From Aspidiotus rigidus (lineage: Eukaryota; Arthropoda; Insecta; Hemiptera; Diaspididae), in assembly GCA_035079385.1 (NCBI GenBank), contig JAVHKY010000004.1:15655001-15719000 (forward strand): DNA of 64,000 nt. The letters are read 5' to 3'. Each line of letters begins with the position of its first letter. The first letter of the stretch is position 1. Below, one piece after another: positions 24,000 to 38,334 of the stretch. The notes beneath the pieces were generated by a model, which had not been told where the DNA came from, did no database searches, and worked only from the letters and a program-made list of their open reading frames with translations. The translations under genes were made by a program, and so were the position numbers.

Positions 24000-25400
24000 G
24001 AACCTGTTTTAGAAAAGGGAGGGGATTTGGGAAGAACGTTTGTTGTTCGCAGTCCGTCTTCCTCTCGGAACATTTTGGTTCTGGGAACAACATGGACTAT
24101 CAAACCCCTTGACCTACCTTCAGGATTCGTAAAATTTTGAACTTCGAGCTATATTCCCGGAAAGGGGGGCGAGACCTTGATAAATTTCGACCGCCGAGCT
24201 CCATACCAAGGGTATTGAGTTCGGAAACTTTTCGGTAAGATGTCATTTGAAAGAGTATCATTGGCTTCCTCAACAAAGTTGAACGAAGTACTCAGGAAAT
24301 CTGTTTTATTTGGGTTGAATTGGTTTTGATATAATAATTCAAAATTAAAGTCCCGAAGAATCTAAATTTTTTGGAGTTTCTTCCTATCATAAATACCTCG
24401 AAAGTCGAAATTTTCCCAAGTCCAACTCCTTTATTAGGTAAGGTCGTTATTTTTTCAAGTCTCTCTTCCTATCGTGTATAACTCGGAAGTGAGACGTTGA
24501 TATTTTTTCCAAGGAAGTCACCTTCCTCTTGTATAAATTCTTGAACACAGGTTTCCGGCGTTCTCTACTCGTTCAACATTGTTAAAGAAGCTGTCGTTTT
24601 CAATTACAACTCCTTCGATGTTGAAAAAGTCTAACTCCTTTGATCATTGAAATTTTTCCAAGTCCACCTCTTTTCATAAAATACAGCCCGATATCCGAAT
24701 CTTTTCCAAGTCCAACTTCTTTGTTAGAGTACAGTCAGTTCTTGCCGGCTGAGCAGACTGCGGGTCACCGGAAATTTCCCCTCCTCTCCGCCTCAGGTTC
24801 CCTGTTGAAAAGAAATCCCATAAAAATTCGATGTTAGAAAAATGGTCCAATAAAAGTCCATTAATTTCATTTCTGAGCCAATAAAAAACTCACAGCTTCT
24901 TCAACAGAGTTAAATGAGGGATGTCAGGGAACCTGTTTTATGGGGCACGTGGGAAATGAAAAGTGTAGATTGTGACGTCACAGGATTCGCCTCCGAGCTG
25001 TAAGTATATGATAGGAGGGGAATTGGAAAAAAACTTATCTATGACGTCATCAAGCTGTAACGTCATAGGCCCTGGCCGGCAAGCTATTTATGATAGGAGG
25101 GGCACTGATAATATGATAGGAAATGGATTTGAAAAAATTTCCACCCTCGAGCTATTTATGATAGATGTGGGGGGAGGGGGGAGGGGACCTGAGGACTTGA
25201 AAAAATTCGACTCTCGAGCTATTATATGATAGGGAGGGGAGACTTGAAAAATTTCCGAGCTCCGATTTTTGCCGTCCGATGGACGTTTTTTCGAGATAAC
25301 CTCCGATAAAACAGGTTCCCTGATGGAGTAAATTTTCCAGCTCCGATTTTTGCCGGCTGGCGGACGTGTTTTTCGAAATACCCCCTGAAAAAATTGAAAT
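24000..25400 (+). repeat. TGACGTCA-rich repeat family, block 4, with one complete unit
   Basis: A complete unit runs 24925-25322, from CAGGGAACCTGTTTTATGGG to CGATAAAACAGGTTCCCTG. These ends are 16-bp inverted repeats and define the family's termini. Inside are GGCACGTGGG, GTGACGTCAC, repeated TATGATAGGAGG and a GCCGTCCGATGGACG word near the right end. Sequence on both sides carries more diverged family words (CAAGTCCACCTC, TCCAAGTCCAACTCC). Confidence 0.75.
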
Positions 25401-28400
25401 TTGGATTCCTAGGTTGAATAGGATTTTTTTCTGTAATTTTGATGGTATCTGAAGGCGAGGTTAGGTTTAAGTTCAGAGGAGGTCCGCATTCCTTGACACC
25501 GTCCTCCCTGCTAAACCACTGGAATTATGGTTTTATGGAACACCTTATAAGAACCCGATATTTTTAATTGTTGAATTCGGTAGATACCGACAAGGGAAAG
25601 TCTTGTGTAGAACTTGATTAGATCTGGATAGGTAAGTTTTCGGCGGACCGCGGATATCAACCCCCCCACTCCAGAAAGAAAGCGATGAAAAGTGAAAAAT
25701 TTCCCCTTGATCCCGAACTAGATTATAGTAGGTTAGTTTTTTCAGAACGGCGAATAGCGAGATGCGAAATCCTACTTCCCGATCATAAAATGAGTTTCCT
25801 TTTAAAATTTAGACCCTCAAAGTGTGATACGTGAAATGCAGAGGGAACGGGACTTCGGAAAGTGTAATTCGGAAACGCGCCCAAGAACCCTCTTGGCTAC
25901 TTTAGCCAATTGAAAAAATTTTGACCTCCAAGCTACGTCTGAGAAGGAGAAAGGTCTTTGTAAAATTTCAACCTTCAAGCCATGTGTGAATGAAAAATAG
26001 TCTTCCGAAAGATGCAGAGGAACCCTCTATTAACTTTCGAGCTATGTACTTAAGATGGACGGAGGGACGCCCGTTCGAGGACTCGAAAAAATGGCGATTT
26101 GATAATCAACGCTCATCAAAATAGAAATCTAAAAATGTCACTGTGAAACAAATTCCCTGCTCGTCTCCACTAACGAAATTAAAATCTAAGAACTCGAAGG
26201 CAGCGAAGAGAGTGAGTTACGAGTTTTCGTTCCTGGCGTACAAAGTAATGGCGTAATATGACGTCATTAGCACTCACTATAGTTTCTCAAGTCTCGATCA
26301 ATCTCATCTTGGCTGAATATCGGGAGATAGTCTTTCGAATCCCAAGGTGCCGTTAGACATCGGGAATATTTTGAAAATGATTCAGATAGTTGGAACTCGT
26401 AATTTTAATCACAAAAATTCTCCCCTTTCCCCGTCCTTTGACCATAATTTCGTATAATTTGAAGTTTCTTCGATCTTTTCGGGCATTTCTGTGAGTCATC
26501 CAGAATTTTCCGAAAATGCCCGTGGGAAATGAAATTCTCGAGATTTCGCTCAGTCGTTTCTTCTCCCCGTTTTATCACGCCCGAGTTGAGAGAAACACCT
26601 GCCGATTTCACGATAATGGTGCCGATATTTATAAATAATTAAACAAAAAAGAAGACTTTGAAAGCATGACTTTCGAATTTCAGTATTGATGATCGATTTC
26701 TAAAATCTTTCAAGTCCTCGGCCAATGCACATAATTTGTGAATATTGGCGTAATGGCAAGCTACACAACAGAACCCCAAAAAATTCATATCTTGCTCATT
26801 TTCTAATTCTTGGGCTTTTTAACGTACTAACGAAGATTAACATTGTGCTGAGAAACATTTTTTTCTAATGGAATACATAATTAGTTTTGTTTTAAAGTCA
26901 AATATTCTAAATTTTTGTTTGGGGTACTCTACGAGTAAAAAACAACTTTTTTGGTTATAAAATTGACAGGACTGCCGAGAGTCAAGCCGGGCCGGGGGAA
27001 GATCGTATGTTGTTTTTTTCAATCCATGGCCCTTGAATCCGGGTCCCTTGAGAATCCTGGGTTCAAGGGAAAAGGTACCCTCCCCCTCTTTCGGTAGTCC
27101 TGAATATTGATGTATTTCATGACAGTGGACTGAATCTTGGTTTGTAGTCACGTTCATTAAATTTTTCATCTTTGAACCTGTCTTCACTTCTCTTCGCCAC
27201 CAAAGCTGAAGTCTGTATCCATCTGCTTACGTAATTCATAGAGGGGGATGTTCGTGTTCGTAGAAAGTGGTTGCATCAACTTCACTTCATTCTAACATTC
27301 TCTGTTTGTTTCGTTTTGGATGTCATCTTGTTCACATATAGGTGGTCTAACGACGTTTTTTCAAACGACCTCCCTCTCCTCTCCATCGAGAGCTCGGTAT
27401 TCATATTTATAGCACGAATCTAGACATAAATTCGAGTCGAGATTATTCCTGTCTTCTTACTCATTATAATATTGAGGCTCGAAGGTTGAAATATCAAATA
27501 GACCGAAATTTGGGAGAAGAGTGCAATTTTTACGCGTGTAAGGTTCTCAAACTTCAAAATTTATACAAATCTGTAGAGAAGGTCGAATAACGTCACGATC
27601 GACCCCAGACTGGACGGTGTGGTGGGCATGCTCCATGAAATCACAGTGGTCAGTTCCAAAGCTGAACTTGATACTGCTTCCTATTTTTCAATAGAACTAG
27701 TCGTGGATCCACGGAAGAGGACTATGTAGATCTTAAGAAAATATTGAATTCGAAGGCAAGAAAGAAAGTCGAACGTTTTAATTTGTTCCTCTTCCCCCTT
27801 TTCGGGAAAAATGTACGCGCGAGATGTTTAAATAATTTTAATTGTCTACCGCCCCCTCCCCCTCCTCCTGAAAAGCTCAGATAATCTACAGAGTATGGAA
27901 ATATACAAAACATAAAAATAGCCTGACTTTTGTCCCAGCAGCTATTGATGTATGATTTTGCTGATAATTTTTATGACGATTCAATTCCACCGTAGAGTAA
28001 AAGACGTAGAGTCTTTCGAATTCATTAAATGAGCTTCCAATGCTCCTTAAGGTAATATAGTTGTCGACTTTGAGAAGAGGAAGAGGGCCTGGCCATCTGC
28101 AGAATAGCATTATTTTTCGACATCCTAATACTGGACTGGATCCACACCTAGGGACGTTCAATTTCTTGATAATGTTTTCTCATTTACTCGCTGCAAAATC
28201 TTCGCGGAACACCTGCGAGAACGTTTTGAAAACTATGGTGACGTGCTATCGAAAAACGGTATCGTATTCAATGTTGAAAATACTTGTGTATCGGTCACTC
28301 GAATAATTTCGCATTTCTTTCTAGTATTCAGTTGTCTAAATTTTTAATCAACTTTCAGAATTACCCAGCGTCGCTATTCACCTTCTTTCCAAACGCGGTC

Positions 28401-30540
28401 TCTACAATTTTCGCAATAATAAAGGAATACAGCTCCGGCCTAACTAATGAAAAACGTGGGCGTCTTTTGTATTAGGCTTTCGAGATCGTGAAATTTTTTA
28501 TGTTCGCGAGTACCGTAAAGTGGGAAAATTCGTACTATCGGTGGCCGCATTTGATGTTACTCGATTATTTGTATAATGTAGAAAACAAGTAGAGCCTCTC
28601 TCGCCGCCACTACTGCACAGTAATTTACTCGGAAAAGAATTTCGAATAAAAAGGAAAATGTTAGCCTAGTTCTGCGATGAGAACAAGTATAATAGTGCTG
28701 TGCGTCGCGTCTCGTCTAGCGGGGAAAAGAAAGAAGAAAAAAAAAAAAAGGTGAAAAGTGTGAGCGAGAAGAAAAAGGAACAGGATAACGAGAATTCGGA
28801 CGTAATACAGTATATTACATGGATTTTTCTATTGAAATATTCAGCGTGTACAAGGGTTTCGAGTAACGCGGTTTCCTCCGCCGGAAAAATGGTTTGTTTA
28901 ATCAGAATGCCTGGCGCTTTAATAAAGCCCTTCATCAGTGTTTCCGCCCTACGAACTCTGAGGCTCGTTTGCCGCTCTTTTTATTAGTCCGGCGAGAAAA
29001 ATAGGTGCGCGCCAGAGAAAGAGAGAGAGAGAGTCGAGTTTAATCGTAAGAAATTTTCTTTCGAACGGACCCAAGTGCGCGCATTATCTGAAACTCGGTT
29101 AGCGGTTTTTGTAAATAAGTTATCTACGAGAAAAAAGCTAGCTAGAGCTTTTCCCATTCGTATATAGGAGGTGTTACCGCGTCTCACGCCCCCTTGCGCC
29201 GACAAAGTGGAGAAAAAGAAACGAAATCAACACCGAAATTAGATGTACCTGTTCGTATTTTATTTATTGAAACGTCGACTTTTATCGCGCCGTTTCGGCG
29301 CTGAATTTTTGAGAGGAGTACACGAAAAATTTATTACGCCGCATCGTATCTTTTTTCACCTTTTCTAAATTCTGAGACATGAAAAATAATCCTACAAAAG
29401 GGGGGAACGAGGAGGACAGAAATGAATCGCACTCATGTACAGCCAACTTTTGGAAACAATGGGTGAATGTGGGGGTATTGTTTTAATGATCAAATACGCT
29501 TTCGTATACGTCCACATCTCGAAGTTTATTCTCTAGTAGGTGGGTGATCGACATTCCCGACTGGCGAGTATAAAAATTTAAACTCGCCATCCCTTGAAGA
29601 GGATAGAATTTTTACAAGAGGAGTTACGACGACAGTTAACGTAGTTTAGTGCTTTGCAGAGTTGTTACACGCTTTTTGAATTGTGTTTGAAATATTGCAT
29701 TATTTTTGTATCGCTTAGACTGTTGAATATAACGAAGCCTTTATATGTATTTTCCTTGTGACCCTGTGATGTGTTTTCCAACGTTCTAACTCGATTTTTT
29801 ATTTTATTTTATTTTTATTTACGCTTGGAACAGACGAAACTCTTTCACGACAGCGTAAAAAAGTCGGAACAATTTCTTTTTTTGTCCTGAAAAGGACGCT
29901 GCGCTGCTTGTGAAAGAATTTCGTAACGGTCATAATTACGTTATTTTTTAAGTTATATTTCTTTTTTTTATTCGTTGCGAACTTATTGGTGAAGGTTTCT
30001 CAGTAGTTTGTATAGTAGATGAAATTAATACGAAAGAGTAGTAGTCATTTTTTCATATTTTTTTTAAAAAAAAGATTCGTGTTATTTTTGTACACGAAAA
30101 AAGAACGATCATGGTGTAAACGTATTTGAACAATTTCTAGCGGTCGAATTGTGGATGCGTCAATGTGATACAGAAAACGAAGATCGAAAACTATGATGTT
30201 TTGTTTTTATCCTGATTTGCCATTTTCATCTACTGCTGCACTTGCAAATATAAAGTGCAAGATGAAATCGATATGTATCTGATATCAATTTGATTTTTTC
30301 AGCGTAATCTACACTGTTTCTTATTATTTTCTTCTCTGAGACTGACTTCGAGTATTTGCGGTACCAAAGAATTTTCAATACACCGAACATGAGTAATTTT
30401 TTTTCTTTCTAGCTGGATGAAACTCGAAAATCCCGTTCCAATGGAAGTTGTTTACTATTGAGCTTACGAAAATCCCCTTTCCCCAGTCTTGTCAGTGGGA
30501 TGTAACTCAGGCTGTATTACGGATATATTTCAAACCAGCT
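25401..30540. other. non-coding, no gene recognised
   Basis: Some sequence resembles degraded TGACGTCA-family DNA (25.9-26.3 kb). Otherwise there are only short chance frames and homopolymers (28737, 29800). No exon, RNA gene or mobile element could be supported. Confidence 0.45.
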
Positions 30541-31190
30541 CAATAAAACAAGTTAACTTTAAGTCGACGTGTAATCGACTCTTTCGATCAAAATTGGCGT
30601 GGGTTGTTCGTCAAATGAGTTCTACCTGACTTCGACTCCAACCTCGGTCTTTGTTAACCAAGACTATGTTACAGATGTATTTGAATCGAACCCAATAAAC
30701 AAAATTGACTTTAGGTTGACGATAATCGACTCCTAATTGACTCTCCATATACGTATTCAACAGAAAATATCATCAAAATTGAAGTGGAACTTCTGCCTGA
30801 CTTTGACTCTCTTCCCAGTCTTTGTTAGTCAATAGACAACCATGAGTGTATTACAGAGATATTTAAAGCAAGCTCAAGGAGCCAAGTTGACCCCAGGTCG
30901 ACACTAATTGACTCCCAATTGACTCTTCATTGAACCTGGAACCTCGTATGTACTAGACGGTCGCCAAAACCAGTTCCCAACGACCTGTACACCTCGAAAA
31001 TGACTGTCCGCTTTAATCAATTGTTTATGACGTCGAAATTTCGTCGATTTCAAATGAACCATCTAGGAGTACAAATCTGGATTTGAGAACGATTATGAGT
31101 TGAATTCCAATCGTGGCAATTAAGTTTAGTAATGGTTCTTTGTTTTAACAGGATTGTACTGTCGGCTAGAGGGGTAAACCCTGGTGACAT
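30540..31190. repeat. TCGAC/GACTC-rich degenerate repeat, left flank of satellite
   Basis: Dense in words such as GTCGAC, AATTGACTC, TGACTTTGACTC and AATCGACTC, spaced irregularly. A similar zone lies on the other side of the satellite (34430-35870) and a weaker one at 41.5-41.8 kb. Non-coding. Confidence 0.5.
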
Positions 31191-34100
31191 TTCTAAGGAC
31201 AATTTAAATTGCAAAAAATTGACCATTAGTGGAGAATTTCAATTCATAAAAATTGTTCAATAATGGATAATTTGAATTGCAAAAAATTGTCAATCAATGG
31301 ACAATCGAGTATTTCAATTGAACAAAATTGTTTAGTATTGGACAAGTCAAAAGAATAAAAATTGCCCATTATTGAATAATGTAAATTGCGAAAAATTGTC
31401 CATTCAATTGGGAAAACTTTTGATAAAAATTGTACAAAAATGTATACATAAATTAGATTGCGAAAAATTGATCATTAATGGACAGTTTGTATTGACTAAA
31501 ATTTTCCATTAATGGATAATTTAAATTCCGAAAAATTGTCCATTAACGGACAGTTTTAAAATTTTTTTATTTAAATTGTAGAATTTTATTTGCTAAAAAA
31601 TATCCATTGATGGACTATTTCAATTGCTAAAAACTGTACATTGATAGAAAATTTAAATTGATAAAAAATTGTCCAAAAATGTATACATAAATTAGATTGC
31701 AAAAAATTGATCATTAATCGACAGTTTGTATTGACTGAAATTTTCCATTAATGGATAATTTAAATTCCGAAAAATTGTCCATTAACGGACAGTTTTAAAA
31801 TTTTTTTATTTAAATTGTAGAATTTTATTTGCTAAAAAATATCCATTGATGGACTATTTCAATTGCTAAAAACTGTACATTGATAGAAAATTTAAATTGA
31901 TAAAAAATTGTCCAAAAATGTATACATAAATAAGATTGCAAAAAATTGATCATTAATCGACAGTTTGTATTAATGGATAATTTAAATTCCGAAAAATTGT
32001 CCATTAACGGACAGTTTTAAAATTTTTTTATTTAAATTGTAGAATTTTATTTGCTAAAAAATATCCATTGATGGACTATTTCAATTGCTAAAAACTGTAC
32101 ATTGATAGAAAATTTAAATTGATAAAAAATTGTCCAAAAATGTATACATAAATTAGATTGCAAAAAATTGATCATTAATCGACAGTTTGTATTGACTGAA
32201 ATTTTCCATTAATTGATAATTTAAATTCCGAAAAATCGTCCATCAACGGACAGTTTTTCAGATTTTTGATTTAAATTGTAGAATTTTATTTGCTAAAAAT
32301 TATCCATTCATGGACTATTTCAATTGCTAAAAACTGTACATTGATAGAAAATTTAAATTGATAAAAAATTGTCCAAAAATGTATACATAAATTAGATTGC
32401 AAAAAATTGATCATTAATCGACAGTTTGTATTGACTGAAATTTTCCATTAATGGATAATTTAAATTCCGAAAAATTGTCCATTAACGGACAGTTTTAAAA
32501 TTTTTTTATTTAAATTGTAGAATTTTATTTGCTAAAAAATATCCATTGATGGACTATTTCAATTGCTAAAAACTGTACATTGATAGAAAATTTAAATTGA
32601 TAAAAAATTGTCCAAAAATGGATACATAAATTAGATTGCGAAAAATTGATCATTAATGGATAGTTTGTATTGACTAAAATTTTCCATTAATGGATAATTT
32701 AAATTCCGAAAAATTGTCCATTAACGGACAGTTTAAAAATTTTTTTATTTAAATTGTAGAATTTTATTTGCTAAAAAATATCCATTCATGGACTATTTCA
32801 ATTGCTAAAAACTGTACATTGATAGAAAATTTAAATTGATGAAAAATTGTCCATGAATGGACAATTTCAATGGCAAAAAATGGTGCATCAATGGACAATT
32901 CTTCAATTTTTTTGATTTGAATTGTACAATTGCAACTGCTAGAAATTTCCCCTTTAATGGATAATTTCAATTGTTAAAAACTATCCATTGATGGAAAATT
33001 TGAAGTGATAAAAATTGCCCAATAATGCACAATTTGATTGGGTAAAAATTTTCCAATAATGGACAACTCCGAGATAACAATTGTCCATTAATGGACAACT
33101 CCAATTGGTAACAATTGTCCATTAATGGACAATTCAAATCGAAAGGACGATTTCAATTGCCAAAAATTGTCTATCAATGGGAAACTCAAATCGAGCATTT
33201 CAATTGAACAATTTCAATCCAGCAGAAGTGTCCATTATGGACAATTTAATTTGATGAAAATTGTCCATTAGTGGACAAATCAAATTGCTAAAAATTGTCC
33301 ATTTATGAACGATCAAGTTTGACCAAAATTGTCCGTTAACGGCCAATTTCAATTGATGAAAATTGTCTATTCATGGACAGTTTGGGTTGACCGAAATTTT
33401 CCTTCAATGGATAATTTGAATTGCGAATGGACAATTTTTCAATTTACTGGATTTGAATTCTACAATTTTAATTGCTGAATAAAAACGGTCTATTGATGGG
33501 AAATTTCATATGATAAAAATGGTTCACTGATACAAAATTTAAATGAATAAAAATTGTCCATTAATAGGCAATTTCAATTGATAAAAATTATCCATTAATT
33601 GACAGTTTGGATTGACCGAAGTTTTCCATCAGTGAATCATTTAAATTTCAAAAAATGGTTCATTCATGGACAATTTTTCAATTTTTTCGATTTGAATTAT
33701 ACAAGTGCAACTGCTAAACTTTGTCCATTAATGGACAAATAAAATTGATAAAAATTATTTGTTTATGAACAATTAAGATTGACCAAAATTGTCCATTAAC
33801 GGCCAATTTCGATTGATGAAAATTGTCTATTTATGGACAGTTTGGGTTGACCAAAATTTTCATTAATAGATAATTTAAATTGCGATTGGACAATTTTTCA
33901 ATTTACTCGATTTGAATTCTACAATTTCAAATTGGTAAATAAAAACTGTCCATTGATAGAAAATTTCATTTGATAAAAATTGTCCATTAATGGACAATTT
34001 CAATTTCAATTGCTAAAAATGGTTCATTGATGTAAAATTTAAATTATTAAAAATTGTGCATTAGTGGATAATTTGAATTGCTAAAAATTGCTCGTTCATG

Positions 34101-34390
34101 GACAATTCCAATTGATGAAAATTGTCCATCAATTGACAGTTTGGATTGACCAAAATTTTCCATCAATGAATCATTTAAATAACGAAAAATGGTCCATTCA
34201 TGGACAATTTTTCAACTTTCTCGATTTGAACTTTACAATTGCAACTGCTAAAAATAGTCCACTAATGGATAATTTCAATTGAGAAAAGTTGGACAATTTC
34301 AATCGCTAAAAACTGTCCATTGATGGAAAATTTAAATTGATAAAAATTGTTCATCAAGGGACAATTTTAATATGGAAAATTTAAATTAAT
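31190..34390. repeat. palindromic satellite, ATTGTCCATTAATGGACAAT theme
   Basis: About 3.2 kb of variations on AAAAATTGTCCATTAATGGACAATTTCAATTG, an inverted repeat in itself, so both strands read alike. Between 31441 and about 32860 it is organised as six higher-order units of about 239 bp. The landmark TATACATAAA starts near 31443, 31682, 31921, 32143 and 32382, with a GATACATAAA variant near 32620; the third unit lacks about 17 bp. Outside that block the repeat is more diverged. No coding. Confidence 0.85.
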
Positions 34391-34429
34391 AAAACCAGTT
34401 ATCAATTTCAAGTTCATCGAGCATTTGAA

Positions 34430-35870
34430 AAGGTCAACTCAAAATTCACTGCAGATTGTTGTAACTAATCTGTGAAAATATAGTCAACAGATCTGACCTC
34501 ACTATTAACTCTATGAAATCAGGTCAACAAACCTAACCTCTTTTCGACTCGGTATATCGACGTCACGTCGGTGAATACTTAATGCTGAGCACGAATCGAG
34601 GATTTTGACGTCGAGTTAAAGTCGATTAAAAATCGACCTGAAAAATCGATTGTTAATTGACGCAATAGAGCAGTAAAATTCAGGTCAATCAGAAATCTGG
34701 AGTGTTGACTCGGAATAGACTTGAAATGAAGGTGACAAATGAGTTGAAAAAAAATCTTCATATCGAGGTCATTGTCAGAATGCAGTATCGACATAACTTT
34801 GACCAAGCGGAAGCTTCGTTAAGAAAAGAAATCTGAGCTATTCCGGTCGTATCATGCGAGGTAGAATGTAATATTGTGACTTCTGCTGATGACTGGAGGA
34901 AACTTGCGGAAGAAGTACGAGATGAGATCCTGTAAACCATGTTGATGTTTTATAAAATTTTGAGGATGTGGCCTTAAAACCTCCCTAGACTCCATTCGTT
35001 GCGTCGCTGCTCATGGATACAACGTTACAACCTAGTAAATCATGATTATCGACTCTGACGTCAAATTGACCCCAAATCGACTCCTGATACTAACCGAAAA
35101 TAGATTCGAAGACTACGTGGCTTTCTATTGTTGATGTGAAAATTGATTCGAAGTCTTGTATTGAATTTTGAAGTCAGTTCAAAATCGACATTGGAATTGC
35201 GTCATTTTTAAATGAACTATTCGAAAAGGATTCAGAATTTGTATTGAAAATGACAGTCAAAATCATCGTCATTCATCCTCACATCAACATTAGTGAGCTT
35301 TATTATGATATCATGACTACGAATAGCGGAGTGACAAAATAGAGAGATTGCTAGGGGGGTGGAGTCGACTACCCATGGACTACGACTATAGATTGAAGTA
35401 ACAAGTGAGTCAAAACGGAGTCAATAAGTGTCGACTCACCAGCCTAGTTCAAAATTTGAATTGAAGATTTCAATATCAATTTGAGAACAATTTTAAGTCG
35501 ACCAGTTCACATTTTCGGGGCATGTGTTATCGATGTTATCGACGTCGATCGCAGCGATCGATTTGAAGTCCATGAAGCATTCGGAAAAATTGACTCGAAA
35601 TCGACTACAGGTTTTAACCAATCACTGAAAATTAGGTGACAGATCTTACCATCAACTCGGTGTTACCGTTGTCGGCGTACATTCGAAATGTTGAGGTTCA
35701 AGTGCGAATTGGGAAGTCGAGGACTTCGACTGAAAATTGGAGGTCGTTTCTATGTCGAACCGCATAGGTTCATTCCCAGATTACTGCAAAAAATTGACTG
35801 TTGATTGACGCTACAAAGCTGAGGTCAATAGAAAATCTTGAAAGGAGGATACGGAATTGAGTTGAAAGGG
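34430..35870. repeat. TCGAC/GTCGA-rich degenerate repeat, right flank of satellite
   Basis: Repeated words such as GTCGATTAAAAATCGACC, AAATTGACTCG, GACTTCGACTG and AATTGAC occur throughout. It is the counterpart of 30540-31190. No open frame with a recognisable product. Confidence 0.5.
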
Positions 35871-38330
35871 AGTGAACCTGATTGATACCGATGTTGTTGT
35901 AGTTTCAACCAACACTTTGGAAGGAGTCGGTTCGATGACGGCTATCGCAGGAAGGTACATATCTTGTATTTCCTTTTCTTCCGAACTGAACTGTACTGCA
36001 GAAAATGATAATTTGGAGTACTCACTAAGCGTTCCACTTCCAGTACACCGAGTTATTGTGACGTCATACATATTAACTTACCTCAACCCTTGTCATGTAA
36101 TTCATTAATTACCATACCAAAATCTTCATTGACTGTAAATCTAAGCCTTCCACTCCTTATTTGTTTAAATCATACATTCATTGCAAACAGAATAGGCATT
36201 TCGAAGTCATATTGTGGTCCCAATATCAAGTAACGGGACGTATGACCTATATCAAATTCTCATTTCAATAATCAATTCTGGACCCCTTGTGCCTTCAACT
36301 CTATCTACCCTTATTATTGTCTTTAGTATCATAACTACGGATCTCTCAATGATTAGTTTTTAGTTTTCTTCAAGCAGAAACAAAGACCGCATTCAAGTCT
36401 TGTTGGAATATTTTCTGGTGTCGGTATTTCAGTAATATTTGTCCGCGCGTGGTGAGGTTAATAATACAAGATCTACAGGTGTAGAGTTGCTACGAATTTC
36501 TCACGCTTCAAAATATGGCTTGTTCGAGTGAACTAATTCAAAACAATCAAACACTGTTGAAAAAACGATAACCGCGCGAACTAGAAATTTATATCGAACG
36601 TCGAGGAAAATCGTTCCGCGTTGAAACTGAAATATACAGTGGTTTTTCTATATTTCGCTTACCAAAATTTTTCGTTTACATCCTTTTTCCTCGTCAAACG
36701 TGTAATTGAAGTTAACGACGTAATTTCATAGAATTTGACGCGAATAAATTTTTCGCGGCCGGTTCAGAATTTTTCATTCGGCGCGTTTTAGGTCGAAGCT
36801 CGATCGCGGTGGAAGCTTTTTGAAAACTTCGTTCATTAACGAGAGGAAAAAAGCGGGCCGACCGACCGACCGGTCTTTGAGGTGGAAAAGCGTTCGTGTA
36901 GGCGCACATACTGGCTGCATATTTTGACGTAATTTTTAAATTTAATGCTCAAAGGTTAGACCCAAAACGGTAATTTGTACGCGGCTCTTCTCGGCTCGTT
37001 ATGATGTCTCTCGATTTTTCGAAACGAAGTTAACTATTTGAGTGTTGCTGGGAAGTATGTACTTGAAGAGATGGGGGAACAATGTGAAAGTATTGTATTC
37101 TATCCGCATGATAATGCACGGAAGGTACGAATACAATTAATTGTGAACATTCTTTCCGCGGACGTTGCCCTGTGTACTTTGCTAATTTACAAAATCAACC
37201 ATCGAAATGCCAATAGGCGCGTATATGAAGAGATAATACGGTAGAGTATTATACTCAAGAGTCTCAACGGTAACCTCAACAGCTGGTGCAGCTGAGTAAC
37301 TGCGTTACATCAGCTTCTTCTTTTTTTTTTTTTTTTGGAATAAAGGATCGCGCTAATTTCAAAAATATGAACAATCAAGCGCTACTAAGCGCACTTTATG
37401 ACCGAACACACGAAACGTACATGATAAATGATGATTATACACGAGGGGAAAACATTTTTCACTGTAATTTTAATTTGTGTTTTCTTTTTCGCTGCGAATT
37501 CGAGATATTCGTACTATTTGGAAACGAATACTGTTAACTGCCGGGTATTCTTTTTTCGCTATCGTGAAACGAGAAAATCGACCTTGACACAGAAAACTTT
37601 AATACGACTTGTGAGTAGATAATTGTATTCATTCGTTCGTCGAAGTGCTGCGTAAATTTGAAATACGGTGCATACATCTACTACCGACTGAGGTACTGGG
37701 AAGGACAAGATAGCAGACGATTGAGGAAACATCTGAGCTAGCTATTCTGGTCGTATCATACGCGGCACAGGGCCGTCCGCGTCGCTACCAGTAGGAAGGA
37801 AGAGCTCCTCCAAACAGGTACTAGAGTTGACAGAGTTTAGAGAAAGAAAAATGAGGAGTCATCAGTGGTGGCTTAGTCAGAAAATTCTTGAGGAGGTTTT
37901 CACCAAATTTGATTCTACCCTTTTCTGTAATTTTGATGGTGATTTACAGCAAATTTTTTGGTTTAATGATTACGCTACTGGTCATCAGTATCTAGGTCAT
38001 GTATCCTTCCTCTCTCCCTCCAGTACAGCCTTCGCAAAGAAACTTACAAGGCCTTTTATGGTTTCTTGAGGCTGTAACAGGAAATCTATCCGAGAGCTGA
38101 AGACACTCATCGATATTAGGGTTTGCGAACTTGGAGTTCCGAGAGTTGATTGCCCTACCAAATGGAACGTTAATCGTGAGCAACTTACAGGGTGTCTATC
38201 GGTCAAGTAAATCAAGTAAAAGTCAAGTGTTTGATAAAAGGTCAAGTAAACAAGTAAAAGTCGAGTATCTTCATTAACGGTCAAGCAAAAATGGGAAAAA
38301 TGACAAAAACTTTTGAAAAAGGCAAAAAAA
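35871..38330. other. non-coding, no gene recognised
   Basis: AT-rich with a GACC repeat near 36860 and a T-run near 37320. A CTGAGCTA-TTCTGGTCGTATCAT word near 37735 also appears near 34835, hinting at an unidentified dispersed repeat. A local cluster of GTCAAGTAAA words lies at 38200-38290. No gene is supported. Confidence 0.45.
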
Positions 38331-38334
38331 AAAA

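Noticed and set aside
31190..34390. CRISPR-like array
   Set aside because: Spacing is irregular, there are no unique spacers, and the setting is eukaryotic. It is a satellite.
36712..36909. 65-codon minus-strand frame at a GC-rich patch
   Set aside because: Isolated, no similarity recognised, and likely a chance frame across a GACC repeat.
37038..37622. Possible exons in the 36.9-37.6 kb frames
   Set aside because: Short overlapping frames with no splice-site support, domain or repeat in a second gene copy.
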